NCBI GenBank assembly: GCA_900767885.1
Contig: CAAGAU010000037.1
Location: 1 to 49,709, forward strand
Length of the DNA stretch: 49,709 nt
From: Clostridia bacterium
Lineage (GTDB): Bacteria > Bacillota > Clostridia > Christensenellales > Borkfalkiaceae
Direction of reading: 5' to 3'
The notes under the pieces: generated by a model
What the model was told of the DNA's origin: nothing
The model's database searches: none
Seen by the model: the letters and a program-made list of their open reading frames with translations, nothing else
Part shown: piece by piece, positions 23,987-31,794 of the stretch
Position numbering within the stretch: position 1 is the first letter of the stretch
Layout: every line of letters starts with the position of its first letter
Made by a program: the position numbers and the translations under genes

Positions 23987-24752
23987 TTTACACACTCATA
24001 CCGTGTACAGCCACGGCAAAGGAACCATCGCGGAAAACGCGAAATCCGCAGCCGAAAAAGGGCTTTACGGTATAGGCATAACCGACCACGGATTTTCACA
24101 TCCCGCGTTCGGTATGCGCAGAAAAAAACTCGACGAGATGCGCGAAAACTGCGTCGCCGCCGAAAAAGAATACGGAGTAAAAGTGCTGCTCGGCATAGAG
24201 TCCAACCTGCGCGGCGAGTGCGGCACGATTGACGTAAGAGAAAAAGATTACCCCAAACTCGACCTTATACTCGCAGGGGTACACAGGTTTATTTATTACA
24301 AAAGTTTAGGCGATTTCGCACACCTTTTGTGCGGCAATATTATAAGAAACGCAATAGGCAGCAAACCCTCCAAAAGGTTGGTGGAGTATACCACGCGTTG
24401 CTACGTGAACGCGGTTAAAACCAACCCCATAGACGTGTTGACCCACGTGGGTTATCTGTGTTTTTGCGACCCTGTGGAGATTGCCAAAGTCTGCGCCGAT
24501 TACGGCACTTATATGGAGATAAACACCAAAAAAACTCATCTGACGGACGAGCAGTGGCGGCAGGTACTCGAAACCGACGTAAGGTTCGTTATCGACAGCG
24601 ACGCGCACTCCGTAGACCGCATAGGCGATACCGCTTTGGCGGAAGAACTTTTAAAGAGGGTGGATATACCCCTCGACAGGATAGACAATATCGACGGTAA
24701 AATACCCGATTTAAGATTCGCGCGGTATAAAAAGGAACACGGGATAGAATAA
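23970..24752 (+). CDS. PHP-domain phosphoesterase (YcdX-like)
   Basis: The 260-residue product has the full PHP signature: DLHTHTVYSHGKGT (residues 5-18) with both histidines, GIGITDHGFSH with the third metal site, a Glu in LLGIESNLRG, His in LAGVHRF and the late VIDSDAHS motif. This contrasts with the degenerate PHP-like protein at 18162. PHP proteins of the YcdX group are probably trinuclear-zinc phosphatases. It overlaps murB, so it is translationally coupled. The substrate is unknown. Confidence 0.88.
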   Translation: MKINFDLHTHTVYSHGKGTIAENAKSAAEKGLYGIGITDHGFSHPAFGMRRKKLDEMRENCVAAEKEYGVKVLLGIESNLRGECGTIDVREKDYPKLDLILAGVHRFIYYKSLGDFAHLLCGNIIRNAIGSKPSKRLVEYTTRCYVNAVKTNPIDVLTHVGYLCFCDPVEIAKVCADYGTYMEINTKKTHLTDEQWRQVLETDVRFVIDSDAHSVDRIGDTALAEELLKRVDIPLDRIDNIDGKIPDLRFARYKKEHGIE

Positions 24753-24763
24753 TAAGCGGCGCA

Positions 24764-24806
24764 TATCCGCATACGCTTGCACATCTTACGCAAGCGTATG
24801 CGGATA
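24764..24806 (+). other. Strong hairpin upstream of whiA
   Basis: TATCCGCATACGCTTGC pairs perfectly with 24790-24806, a 17-bp stem with a 9-nt loop. There is no U-tract; the whiA ribosome binding region (GGGGGAAAAAG) starts within 10 nt. It may set whiA-trpS expression relative to murB-PHP by attenuation or RNA processing. Confidence 0.6.
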
Positions 24807-24824
24807 GCGGGGTGGGGGAAAAAG

Positions 24825-25757
24825 ATGAATTTTTCGGAAGAAGTTAAAAACGAAATATTAAAAAAACGGTTGACTTCCGCCGGCGAGAAAAAGGCTTTTT
24901 TGTCCGCCGCGCTTAAAACTGCGGGAACGTTGTCGCTTACGGGCGGAAAAATCGGGTTTGAAGTAAGTGCGGATAATCGCGCTATGCCCGAGGTTTTTGC
25001 CGGATATTTTGCCGACGTGTATTTTTTGCAGGCTCAGGTTAAAGCCGAGAAGGGCAAAAAACGCGCGCGCTACGTATGCGCTTACCTGTCCGACGCGACA
25101 GAGGTTTTAGACGACCTGGGCATAATCGCGGTAGACGCCGAGGGCGTAAAACTTAAATTCGATTTAAAATGGGAGTTGCTGCAGACCGACGGCGAACGCG
25201 CCGCATACGTATGCGGCGCGTTCGCGGGCGGCGGCAGCGTAACTTTGCCTAAAACCGACGGTTCGTCCTCGACGGGCTATCATCTCGAAGTAACTTTTGC
25301 CAACTACGTTTCGGCAACCGACTTTTGCGAAGTTTTAAGCGAACTTTATTTTTTGCCAAAACTTATAAACCGCAAAGAGAGTTTTATAGTCTACCTTAAA
25401 AACCGCGACGAAATAGCCGAGTTTTTATCGCTTGCGGGCGCGGAAAAAAGCGCGGACAAACTCGCCGAAGTTTCGGTCGAAAAAGACCTTAACAATAACT
25501 ACAACCGACAACTCAACTGCGAAATTTCCAATATGAGCAAGCAGATGGACGCGTCGGCAAAACAGATACTTGCCATACGCAAACTGCGCGCGGCGGTGGG
25601 CGAACTGCCCCCGCAACTCGAGGCGGTCGCAAGGGCGAGAGAAGAGTATAAAAACGATACGCTTTCGCAACTTGCCGAAAGGCTGCACCTTTCAAAAAGT
25701 TGTTTAAATCACAGATTACGCAAAATTACGGAATTATCCGAGGAGATACTTAAATGA
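24825..25757 (+). CDS. whiA: DNA-binding protein WhiA
   Basis: The 310-residue product has an N-terminal LAGLIDADG-like fold split in two halves (FSEEVKNEIL to about 180, with AAYVCGAFAGGGSV as the second repeat). The C-terminal helix-turn-helix has LSQLAERLHLSKSCLNHRLRKI. WhiA is a conserved Gram-positive regulator tied to cell division and, in actinomycetes, sporulation. The ATG at 24825 is chosen because the longer frame runs through the upstream hairpin. It overlaps trpS by 4 bp (ATGA). The adjacent rapZ and yvcK partners usual in Firmicutes are not here. Confidence 0.93.
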   Translation: MNFSEEVKNEILKKRLTSAGEKKAFLSAALKTAGTLSLTGGKIGFEVSADNRAMPEVFAGYFADVYFLQAQVKAEKGKKRARYVCAYLSDATEVLDDLGIIAVDAEGVKLKFDLKWELLQTDGERAAYVCGAFAGGGSVTLPKTDGSSSTGYHLEVTFANYVSATDFCEVLSELYFLPKLINRKESFIVYLKNRDEIAEFLSLAGAEKSADKLAEVSVEKDLNNNYNRQLNCEISNMSKQMDASAKQILAIRKLRAAVGELPPQLEAVARAREEYKNDTLSQLAERLHLSKSCLNHRLRKITELSEEILK

Positions 25758-26842
25758 AAAAGATTATTTTAACGGGCGACAGACCTACCGGCAGATTACA
25801 CGTGGGACATTACGTAGGCTCGCTTGCGCGAAGAGTTGAGATACAAAACGGCGGCGATTACGACGATATGTACGTTATGATTGCCGACGCGCAGGCTTTG
25901 ACCGATAATGCCGAAAATCCCGAAAAGGTAAGACAAAACGTTATAGAGGTTACTCTCGATTATCTTTCCTGCGGACTTAATCCCGATAAGTGCAACATGT
26001 TTATACAGTCGCAGATTCCGCAACTTACCGAACTTTCGTTTTATTATATGAACCTCGTAACCGTTTCGCGTTTGCAGCGCAATCCCACGGTAAAAAGCGA
26101 GATTCAGATGCGCAATTTCGAAACGAGTATTCCCGTAGGATTTTTCACTTATCCCATAAGTCAGGCGGCGGATATAACCGCCTTTAAGGCGAATATCGTG
26201 CCTGTCGGCGAAGATCAACTGCCTATGATAGAGCAGACCAACGAGATTGTAAGAAAGTTCAATTCGGTCTACGGCGATACTTTGGTCGAGGCTAAAGCCG
26301 TACTGCCGCAAAACAAAACGTGCATGCGCCTGCCCGGTACGGACGGCAAGGCTAAAATGAGCAAGTCGCTCGGCAACTGCATATATCTTTCGGATACCGA
26401 GGCGGAAGTCAAGACCAAAATAATGAGTATGTTCACCGACCCCGACCATATAAAAGTTACCGACCCCGGCAAGGTAGAGGGCAACGCGGTTTTCACTTAT
26501 CTCGACGCGTTCGCTCGCGACGAGCATTTTTCCGAATTTCTGCCCGAGTATGCCAACTTAGACGAACTTAAAGCGCATTACCGCCGCGGCGGACTGGGCG
26601 ATATGAAGGTTAAAAAATTCCTTAACGCCGTTTTGCAGTCCATTTTGTCGCCCATTCGCGAAAGAAGAAAGACGTTTGAAAAAGATATTCCCGCCGTGTA
26701 CGAAATGCTTAAAGCCGGCAGCGAGAAAGCCGAAAAAGTCGCGGCACAGACTCTTGCCGAGGTAAAGTCGGCTATGCGCATAAATTATTTTGCCGACGAG
26801 GAACTTATAAAAGCACAGGCGGAGAAGTATAAAAATGATTGA
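25754..26842 (+). CDS. trpS: Tryptophanyl-tRNA synthetase
   Basis: The 362-residue class I synthetase charges tRNA-Trp. The HIGH-type signature is in TGRLHVGHYVGSL (residues 12-24) and the KMSKS loop is in KAKMSKSLGN at about residue 200. VPVGEDQLPMIEQTNEI, typical of TrpRS, lies between them. It is the fourth gene of the murB operon; its ATG overlaps the whiA stop, and the next small ORF starts inside its last codons. No T-box leader is visible, so it is probably not tryptophan-regulated by that route. Confidence 0.95.
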   Translation: MKKIILTGDRPTGRLHVGHYVGSLARRVEIQNGGDYDDMYVMIADAQALTDNAENPEKVRQNVIEVTLDYLSCGLNPDKCNMFIQSQIPQLTELSFYYMNLVTVSRLQRNPTVKSEIQMRNFETSIPVGFFTYPISQAADITAFKANIVPVGEDQLPMIEQTNEIVRKFNSVYGDTLVEAKAVLPQNKTCMRLPGTDGKAKMSKSLGNCIYLSDTEAEVKTKIMSMFTDPDHIKVTDPGKVEGNAVFTYLDAFARDEHFSEFLPEYANLDELKAHYRRGGLGDMKVKKFLNAVLQSILSPIRERRKTFEKDIPAVYEMLKAGSEKAEKVAAQTLAEVKSAMRINYFADEELIKAQAEKYKND

Positions 26843-26996
26843 TAAAAAACTTGCCGAAGAATTAGACGAAGTTCCGCTCGAGTATTCCGAAGAGGAAACC
26901 GAAATTATATTGGATGAAGAGGGCAGTTTGGACGGCGACGCGGAAGAGGTGGAAAAACTCGCCGCAAAAAAGCCTAAAAAAAAGCCTTTGAACTGA
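26835..26996 (+). CDS. Acidic 53-residue ORF, probable N-terminus of a frameshifted protein
   Basis: This ORF starts 8 bp inside trpS and encodes a strongly acidic peptide (ELDEVPLEYSEEETEI, then DEEGSLDGDAEEVEKL). It ends in a Lys-rich stretch just before TGA. Immediately before the stop lies a run of eight A and a G (26976-26984) forming, in frame, the slippery heptamer A-AAA-AAG. A -1 shift there joins the frame of the 182-residue ORF at 27011 without interruption, giving about 241 residues. It therefore looks like the 5' part of one gene and not an independent peptide. Alternatives are a one-base deletion in the homopolymer or an assembly error. Confidence 0.6.
   Translation: MIDKKLAEELDEVPLEYSEEETEIILDEEGSLDGDAEEVEKLAAKKPKKKPLN
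26976..26984 (+). other. A8G slippery run at the junction of two ORFs
   Basis: Eight A followed by G place A-AAA-AAG in the correct phase for -1 slippage. A second in-phase A6G heptamer at 26966-26972 would lead straight to TAA at 26975, so only the A8G site gives an open downstream frame. No strong downstream hairpin was seen. Confidence 0.6.
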
Positions 26997-27010
26997 CTCC
27001 GCCCGCGGAT

Positions 27011-27559
27011 ATGCAGGAAATAGCCGAATATCTCTGCGCAAAACGCAAAAAACGCCTGTCTTACGACTTATCCGACGTGGTTTTTTCGCTCGAATCGCCC
27101 GTTTTGGGTACGGACGGCAAAAATTACGAGGGCGTTAAAATTTCAAAAATAATCGAGGCGGAAATAAAAGCGGGCGTAAAGTGCGGCAAACTCTGTAAAT
27201 TCGACGGTCTTAAAGCCAAGGAACTCAAAGAGGAATACGAGGGCGACAAAGCCTACGAATTTGCCGAACAGGAACTAAAACGCGCGGGACTTTTGCTGAA
27301 CGGCGACGAAATAGAGGTTTACGTGTTCGACTGGGATATGAATGCTTTTCACCACGTAGGTTATCTTAACTCGGACGGCGCGGAAGAACTGAAAGCCTAT
27401 CTGGAAAGACCTTTCGACTACGATTTTGACGTAAACGCGGTAATCACGGGCGGCAGATATCGTAAAGTGGTGCGCGGCGAAAACGGAAAACTTACCTTCG
27501 AGCGCGGTTCGGACGGCAAATACGGTTTGTCCGTAGACGTCAGCGTAATAAAGAAATAA
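27011..27559 (+). CDS. Hypothetical protein, probable C-terminal part of the frameshifted gene
   Basis: I do not recognise the family. The ATG-initiated ORF is 182 residues, but the frame is open back to 26978 and reads AFELTPPAD before that ATG. No ribosome binding site precedes 27011, so independent initiation is unlikely. The product is soluble, mixed alpha/beta, with IAEYLCAKRKKRLSYDLSDVV near the start and VYVFDWDMNAFHHVGYL in the middle. The latter half has acidic and aromatic residues but no catalytic signature. It follows trpS and a strong terminator closes the operon. It was probably made as a fusion with the acidic peptide encoded at 26835. Confidence 0.7.
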   Translation: MQEIAEYLCAKRKKRLSYDLSDVVFSLESPVLGTDGKNYEGVKISKIIEAEIKAGVKCGKLCKFDGLKAKELKEEYEGDKAYEFAEQELKRAGLLLNGDEIEVYVFDWDMNAFHHVGYLNSDGAEELKAYLERPFDYDFDVNAVITGGRYRKVVRGENGKLTFERGSDGKYGLSVDVSVIKK

Positions 27560-27579
27560 CAGGATATAGTACAAATAAA

Positions 27580-27626
27580 GTGCGCCGACTGCGTTTTTTG
27601 TTACGCAGTCGGCGCACCGTTTTTTT
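27580..27626 (+). terminator. Terminator of the murB-trpS operon
   Basis: GTGCGCCGACTGCGT, an 8-nt loop and its exact complement form a 15-bp stem, followed by CG and seven T. Confidence 0.92.
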
Positions 27627-27663
27627 AAGTAACATAAAAAACAATGATAAAATTGCGAATTGG

Positions 27664-27692
27664 TTGACACAAAAACTTATATATGATACAAT
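27664..27692 (+). promoter_or_regulatory. Predicted sigma-A promoter before the polysaccharide island
   Basis: TTGACA (27664-27669), a 17-nt spacer and TACAAT (27687-27692) are near consensus. The next gene starts almost 600 nt downstream, so this drives either a long repeat-containing leader or a non-coding RNA. Confidence 0.65.
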
Positions 27693-27844
27693 TAACCATA
27701 TATTGATAGATATAAGGCGTAATTAACATAAAACGAGCAAAAAACCGAAGAAATAAAAAACAGAACTACTTAATCGAACAATAAAAAACCATTAAGCGGT
27801 ATAAAAATTATCATTATGCCGTAAATTTCCAAAATGCCGCGCGG

Positions 27845-27922
27845 CGCGATATTGAGCGCAAGCGAAATATCCCTGTGCCTTTACGTCATATTGAGCGTTA
27901 GTGAAATTTCCTTGTACCTTTA
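27845..27922. repeat. Tandem 39-bp units of the dispersed repeat arm
   Basis: Units start at 27845 and 27884, each built of CGTCATATTGAGCG-like sequence, GCGAAATWTCC and a tail ending CCTTTA. The period is 39 bp, and the array leads directly into the long copy at 27923. Confidence 0.8.
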
Positions 27923-28146
27923 CGTCATATTGAGCGTTAGCGAAATATCCCACGACCAAAGTGAGGAGAATATGCCCCGTCAGTTCTTCGGTGGGATCCT
28001 TCACTCCTATTATTCGGCACTTAACGCTCGCGCGTTAAAACTACCGTTTTCCGCATTTTTTGTCAAAAAATGCAAGTGCCTTATGAATATCGTCGCTCGC
28101 AAACCCTTGCAAGCAAGTTTGCTCGCTCGACATTGGCAGGATGACG
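27923..28146. repeat. Dispersed palindromic repeat, complete long form
   Basis: Runs from CGTCATATTGAGCG to AGGATGACG with the same 130-bp-type insert (from TATTATTCGGCACTTAACG to CTCGACATTGGC). It is closely similar to the copies at 20407 and 39590. Confidence 0.85.
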
Positions 28147-28158
28147 TGAAAAAAAGTA

Positions 28159-28236
28159 CGTCATATTGAGCGCAAGCGAAGTACCCCTAAGCCTTTACGT
28201 CATATTGAGCGTTAGCGAAATTTCCCACCGAACTAT
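28159..28236. repeat. Two further 39-bp-period repeat arms before the first glycosyltransferase
   Basis: Arm units begin at 28159 and 28198, exactly 39 bp apart, both starting CGTCATATTGAGCG. The second ends TTTCCCACCGAACT. Together with the promoter and the preceding copies they occupy the gene-free stretch 27560-28287. Confidence 0.8.
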
Positions 28237-28287
28237 CGCTACCGCCACTACTGCAAAAATCAGAGAAACATAAAACAAGAGAAACAA

Positions 28288-29181
28288 ATGGAACAAGAAA
28301 CTCAAAATTACGGAAAAGTATCAATAATAATGCCGACTTATAAACAAACGGATTTACTGTACAAAGCGGTAAACTCGGTATTAGCGCAAACATATAAAAA
28401 CATAGAACTTATAGTAATCGACGACAACAAAGGTGTGAATGCGCGTATTGACAATGATTTGTATTTTAAGAAGTTGGCAGATAATCGGGTTGTTTACGTG
28501 CAAAATGAAGTAAATATAGGTTCGGCAAAATCAAGGAATAAGGGAATAGAATTGGCAAAAGGCGATTTTGTTACGTTCCTTGACGATGATGATTATTACT
28601 CAAATGAAAAAGTTGAAAGACAGTTAGAATTTATGCTTGATAATAATTTTGACGGATCTGTTTGCAATATGATACTTACCAATGAAAAAGGTAAAATCGT
28701 TGACAAAAGAAGTCGCAATTATTTTTCAAATAAAGAATCTTTAATTGTTAAACACTTAAAATATAATATCACCGGTACTGATACGATGATGTTTAAAGCC
28801 GACTTTATAAGATTTATAGGGGGTTTTGAAGAACACGATTTTGGCGATGAATTTTTGCTTATGTTAAAAGCAATAGAACATACGGATAAAATCGGACACC
28901 TTGATTATGATGGGGTATTTGCGACTATTCACTCCACCACAGGGTTATCATCTTGCGATAGGAAAATTGAGACCGAAAACGATATGATTAAAGTGAAGTC
29001 GCGTTATTTTAATGAATTAAGTAGAAAAGACGTACGTTTTATTAAAATGAGACATTATGCGGTATTAGCCGTGGCGTATAAAAAGGGGAAGAAATATGCT
29101 AAGTGTTTAATAAATCTAATAAGATCGTTTTTTATTGCCCCCATCGGATTTTTTAAACTTTATAGCGGCAGGTGTAGATGA
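28288..29181 (+). CDS. Family 2 glycosyltransferase
   Basis: The 297-residue product has the GT-A fold signatures of GT2: VSIIMPTYKQTDLLYKAVNS (residues 10-29), ELIVIDDN, GIELAKGDFVTFLDDDDYY with the metal-binding acidic cluster, and a later FEEHDFGDEFLLMLK. It probably adds a sugar to a lipid-linked polysaccharide intermediate at the cytoplasmic membrane face. The gene is clearly AT-richer than the flanking housekeeping genes, which suggests transfer. Only a weak ribosome binding site (AAGAGAAA) is seen. It is the first gene of the island and overlaps a 28-residue ORF by ATGA. Confidence 0.9.
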   Translation: MEQETQNYGKVSIIMPTYKQTDLLYKAVNSVLAQTYKNIELIVIDDNKGVNARIDNDLYFKKLADNRVVYVQNEVNIGSAKSRNKGIELAKGDFVTFLDDDDYYSNEKVERQLEFMLDNNFDGSVCNMILTNEKGKIVDKRSRNYFSNKESLIVKHLKYNITGTDTMMFKADFIRFIGGFEEHDFGDEFLLMLKAIEHTDKIGHLDYDGVFATIHSTTGLSSCDRKIETENDMIKVKSRYFNELSRKDVRFIKMRHYAVLAVAYKKGKKYAKCLINLIRSFFIAPIGFFKLYSGRCR

Positions 29182-29264
29182 GTAAAAAAGAAGATCCTAT
29201 ATTGATGAAGCAAGAAACAACTTTGAAAGATTTAAGAATAGAGAAAAATTGGGTTAAATTATAA
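29178..29264 (+). CDS. 28-residue ORF between glycosyltransferases
   Basis: This short ORF starts at the ATGA overlapping the GT2 stop and is charged (MSKKEDPILMKQETTLKDLR, then eight residues to the stop). It may be a genuine small protein, but more likely it is the remnant of a larger gene or chance coding in an AT-rich spacer. Confidence 0.25.
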   Translation: MSKKEDPILMKQETTLKDLRIEKNWVKL

Positions 29265-29280
29265 AAATGGAGAATAACTT

Positions 29281-30354
29281 ATGGTTATATTGCATATAGC
29301 AGCGATTAAAGAAGATTTATGTAATGGTGTTTGTGTTTCGGTGCCAAAGCATGTGGCACGCCAGGCGCAATTTGCCACTGTTGGGTTTATAAATATTTTA
29401 GATATTAAAATAGATGGTGTTGCCAATCAAATAGAGTATAAAAACCATCTTAATATAGAAAAGTTAACTGTACCGTTTAATAAACCTGATTTGGTTGTAT
29501 TTCACGAGGTTTATCGGACGGTATATTTACAAATAAGCAAAAATTTGACTAAAAATAGAATACCGTATGTTATAGTACCCCACGGTTGCTTAACGTGTGG
29601 TGCACAGAAAAAGAAGTGGCTAAAAAAGAAAGTCGCTAACTTTTTGTTGTTTAACAGATTTATAAATGGGGCGGCGGCTATACAATGTCTTTCCGAAAGG
29701 GAGTTAGAGGCAACTTTATTCGGAAAAAATAAGTTTATCGGTACAAACGGCATTGAGATACCGAATATTTGCAAACACGATTTTAATAATGATAAAATTA
29801 ACTTTACTTATATAGGCAGGTTAGACCCAAACCATAAAGGGTTAGATTTGATGATCAAGGCGATTGCTTTAAAGGAAGAAATTTTATCTGAAAATAAGTG
29901 TGAGTTTAGCATTTATGGTCCGGATCAGTTTGGGTATGTAGAAAAATTAAATAAGTTGCTGACGGAAAATCTAACAAAAGAACTTGTTAAATTGAATTCT
30001 GCTCTTTATGGCGAAGAAAAAGAACAAACTTTGCTCAATTCCGATATTTTTATTCAAACCTCTCGCTTTGAAGGTATGCCTATGGGAATATTAGAGGCGT
30101 TAAGTTACGGTATACCGTGTTTGGTAACGAAAGGTACGGGACTTGGAGATTTAATACAAAAATACGATGCCGGTTGGGTTGCGGAAACTAATGCAGAAGA
30201 TATTGCTCGGGTTTTAACCGTTGCTATTCAGGAAAAAGCATTATATCCGCAAAAAGGCGCAAACGCCAGGCGTTTGGTTGAGGAAAATTTTTCTTGGAGC
30301 ACTGTGGCGAGGTCTACAATCGCAAAGTATCGCGCCATAGTTGGAGTTGAATAA
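29281..30354 (+). CDS. Family 4 (GT-B) glycosyltransferase
   Basis: The 357-residue product shows the GT-B layout: an N-terminal acceptor domain with VIVPHGCL, then FTYIGRLDPNHKGLDLMIKA at about residue 177, which is the start of the sugar-nucleotide domain, and the GT4 signature SRFEGMPMGILEALSYGIP near residue 270. It transfers a sugar from a nucleotide donor during surface polysaccharide assembly. A GGAG ribosome binding site precedes the ATG, and the stop overlaps the next start (TAATG). The composition is AT-rich like its neighbours. Confidence 0.9.
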   Translation: MVILHIAAIKEDLCNGVCVSVPKHVARQAQFATVGFINILDIKIDGVANQIEYKNHLNIEKLTVPFNKPDLVVFHEVYRTVYLQISKNLTKNRIPYVIVPHGCLTCGAQKKKWLKKKVANFLLFNRFINGAAAIQCLSERELEATLFGKNKFIGTNGIEIPNICKHDFNNDKINFTYIGRLDPNHKGLDLMIKAIALKEEILSENKCEFSIYGPDQFGYVEKLNKLLTENLTKELVKLNSALYGEEKEQTLLNSDIFIQTSRFEGMPMGILEALSYGIPCLVTKGTGLGDLIQKYDAGWVAETNAEDIARVLTVAIQEKALYPQKGANARRLVEENFSWSTVARSTIAKYRAIVGVE

Positions 30355-31511
30355 TGTTTTTAATTGAAAGGCTGTTTGGGGTAACGGTTTACGTATTTTT
30401 TCTTGTCTTATTTTGCTTTCTATTATGGAAAAACGATGAATCGGCAATTGGTAAGATTTTGTTCGTTTATTCAATAGTCCTATCCATAATGGCGTACTTT
30501 TACGTTCCGTATAAAACAGCGGATTTATATAGAATATATGATGTGCTTGACTCATTAGGAGGAAAAACGTTTAGGCAAGTTATTTCATCGCCAAATGTTA
30601 GTGCGGGTAATGTTTACTATTGGTTAATAGCACGAACGGGCAATCGTCAATTTTTACCTGCGATAAATTCACTTATTTGCTATAATTGTATATTTTATAT
30701 AATTTCTAAGACTGCAAAAAAATATCGAATTTCTGGGGGCAATGTTGCACTTTCGTTATTTTTTTATATGTCGACAGGCACGTATATTTTTGTTATTTCA
30801 GGCATTAGGTCAATGCTCGGCATATCGTTGATGTCATTTTGCTTTTTTAGAGAAAGTGTTGAATGTAAATTCAATATTTTACATGTCGCTATGTATGTTG
30901 TTGCATTTTTTATTCATCACTATGTTGCAGCATTGATAGTGTTTAGATTTATTTCGGTAATTTTTAATAAAGGCGTGTCGCTAAATAAGAAATGTGTTTG
31001 CATCGGACTATTACTGATTTGTACAATGATTATTACAACTTATTTTTCAAATTATGTGGATCAAATATTTGATAAGTCAGAGGGGTATATAAAGGGAAAT
31101 GCATATTCATATTTCTGGGATTACATTATTGGTTTGTTGATTGGAATTGTTAATGGTTATTTGTTGTTTAGGTACAAAAGGTATTTTGCCGTAAAAAATG
31201 GTTTTAATCTTTATGGGTTATACTCATTTGCTATAACATTGTACTTAATCAGTATAGGTTTTTGTTTTGAGTTTAGTATTTTCCATAGGACTATTGCTTA
31301 CATTGTTCCTATTATCTGTTTGCCGATATGGCTTATTATACTACAAGACAATAATAGCAAAGCAGAAAATGGAACGTACAATAGTAAAACGCTATGTGTA
31401 AACGAGGCGAACTCTATTAACGTGAATTTCTGTATTTTTATATATATTCTAATACTGTTTCTTTCTTGTTCTCGAGGAACTCTTTGCTCACTTAAATTTT
31501 TTGTGTTATAA
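30354..31511 (+). CDS. EpsG/Wzy-like polysaccharide polymerase
   Basis: The 385-residue product is a polytopic membrane protein with roughly ten hydrophobic segments. YVPYKTADLYRIYDVLDSLGG lies after the second segment, which fits the EpsG family of surface polysaccharide polymerases (a conserved Asp-x-x-x-Tyr region). A middle section reads TGTYIFVISGIRSMLGISL, the Gly-x-Arg feature typical of the family. It would link repeat units on the outer membrane face after flipping. The start overlaps the GT4 stop. Family placement rests on topology and these motifs only. Confidence 0.75.
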   Translation: MFLIERLFGVTVYVFFLVLFCFLLWKNDESAIGKILFVYSIVLSIMAYFYVPYKTADLYRIYDVLDSLGGKTFRQVISSPNVSAGNVYYWLIARTGNRQFLPAINSLICYNCIFYIISKTAKKYRISGGNVALSLFFYMSTGTYIFVISGIRSMLGISLMSFCFFRESVECKFNILHVAMYVVAFFIHHYVAALIVFRFISVIFNKGVSLNKKCVCIGLLLICTMIITTYFSNYVDQIFDKSEGYIKGNAYSYFWDYIIGLLIGIVNGYLLFRYKRYFAVKNGFNLYGLYSFAITLYLISIGFCFEFSIFHRTIAYIVPIICLPIWLIILQDNNSKAENGTYNSKTLCVNEANSINVNFCIFIYILILFLSCSRGTLCSLKFFVL

Positions 31512-31533
31512 AGAGTAATGAGGTTGAATATGA

Positions 31534-31749
31534 ATAAAGATTTATTATGTCAAGATAAACACAACTACGGCATTGATTTACCCGTTTTTATCCAAAGAAG
31601 AAATGGATTATGCAAAGTCGGAATTTAAAAAGAATCGTCATTATGGATTGATTAAGTCAAATTGGAAGATGAAACTAAAATTTGTTTTATTCATCTTAAA
31701 CAAGCCGCTGTATTGCTTTTTACGTAAAGTACAAAGAAAGAGTTTGTAA
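31534..31749 (+). pseudogene. Decayed remnant, probably the C-terminus of a glycosyltransferase-like gene
   Basis: No intact ORF fills the 283-nt gap between the polymerase and flippase genes. One frame from 31534 to a TAA at 31749 encodes YPFLSKEEMDYAKSEFKKN, then KSNWKMKLKFVLFILNKPLY and a basic end. This resembles the C-terminal tail of polysaccharide glycosyltransferases. The frame has no start codon or ribosome binding site and is closed just upstream by TGA. A second ATG-started frame from 31530 stops after 32 codons. This is most simply explained by a truncated gene. Confidence 0.45.
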
Positions 31750-31794
31750 GAGAGGTATTAGAGATAAGTGGTTTAGTTGTAAGAGGAAAATTTA

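Noticed and set aside
25754..25760. T-box riboswitch for trpS
   Set aside because: trpS overlaps whiA with no leader, and no T-box motif was seen upstream of the operon.
27834..28169. 111-residue ORF spanning the 27.8-28.2 kb repeats
   Set aside because: It translates the tandem arms and the long repeat; similar frames occur in the other long copies.
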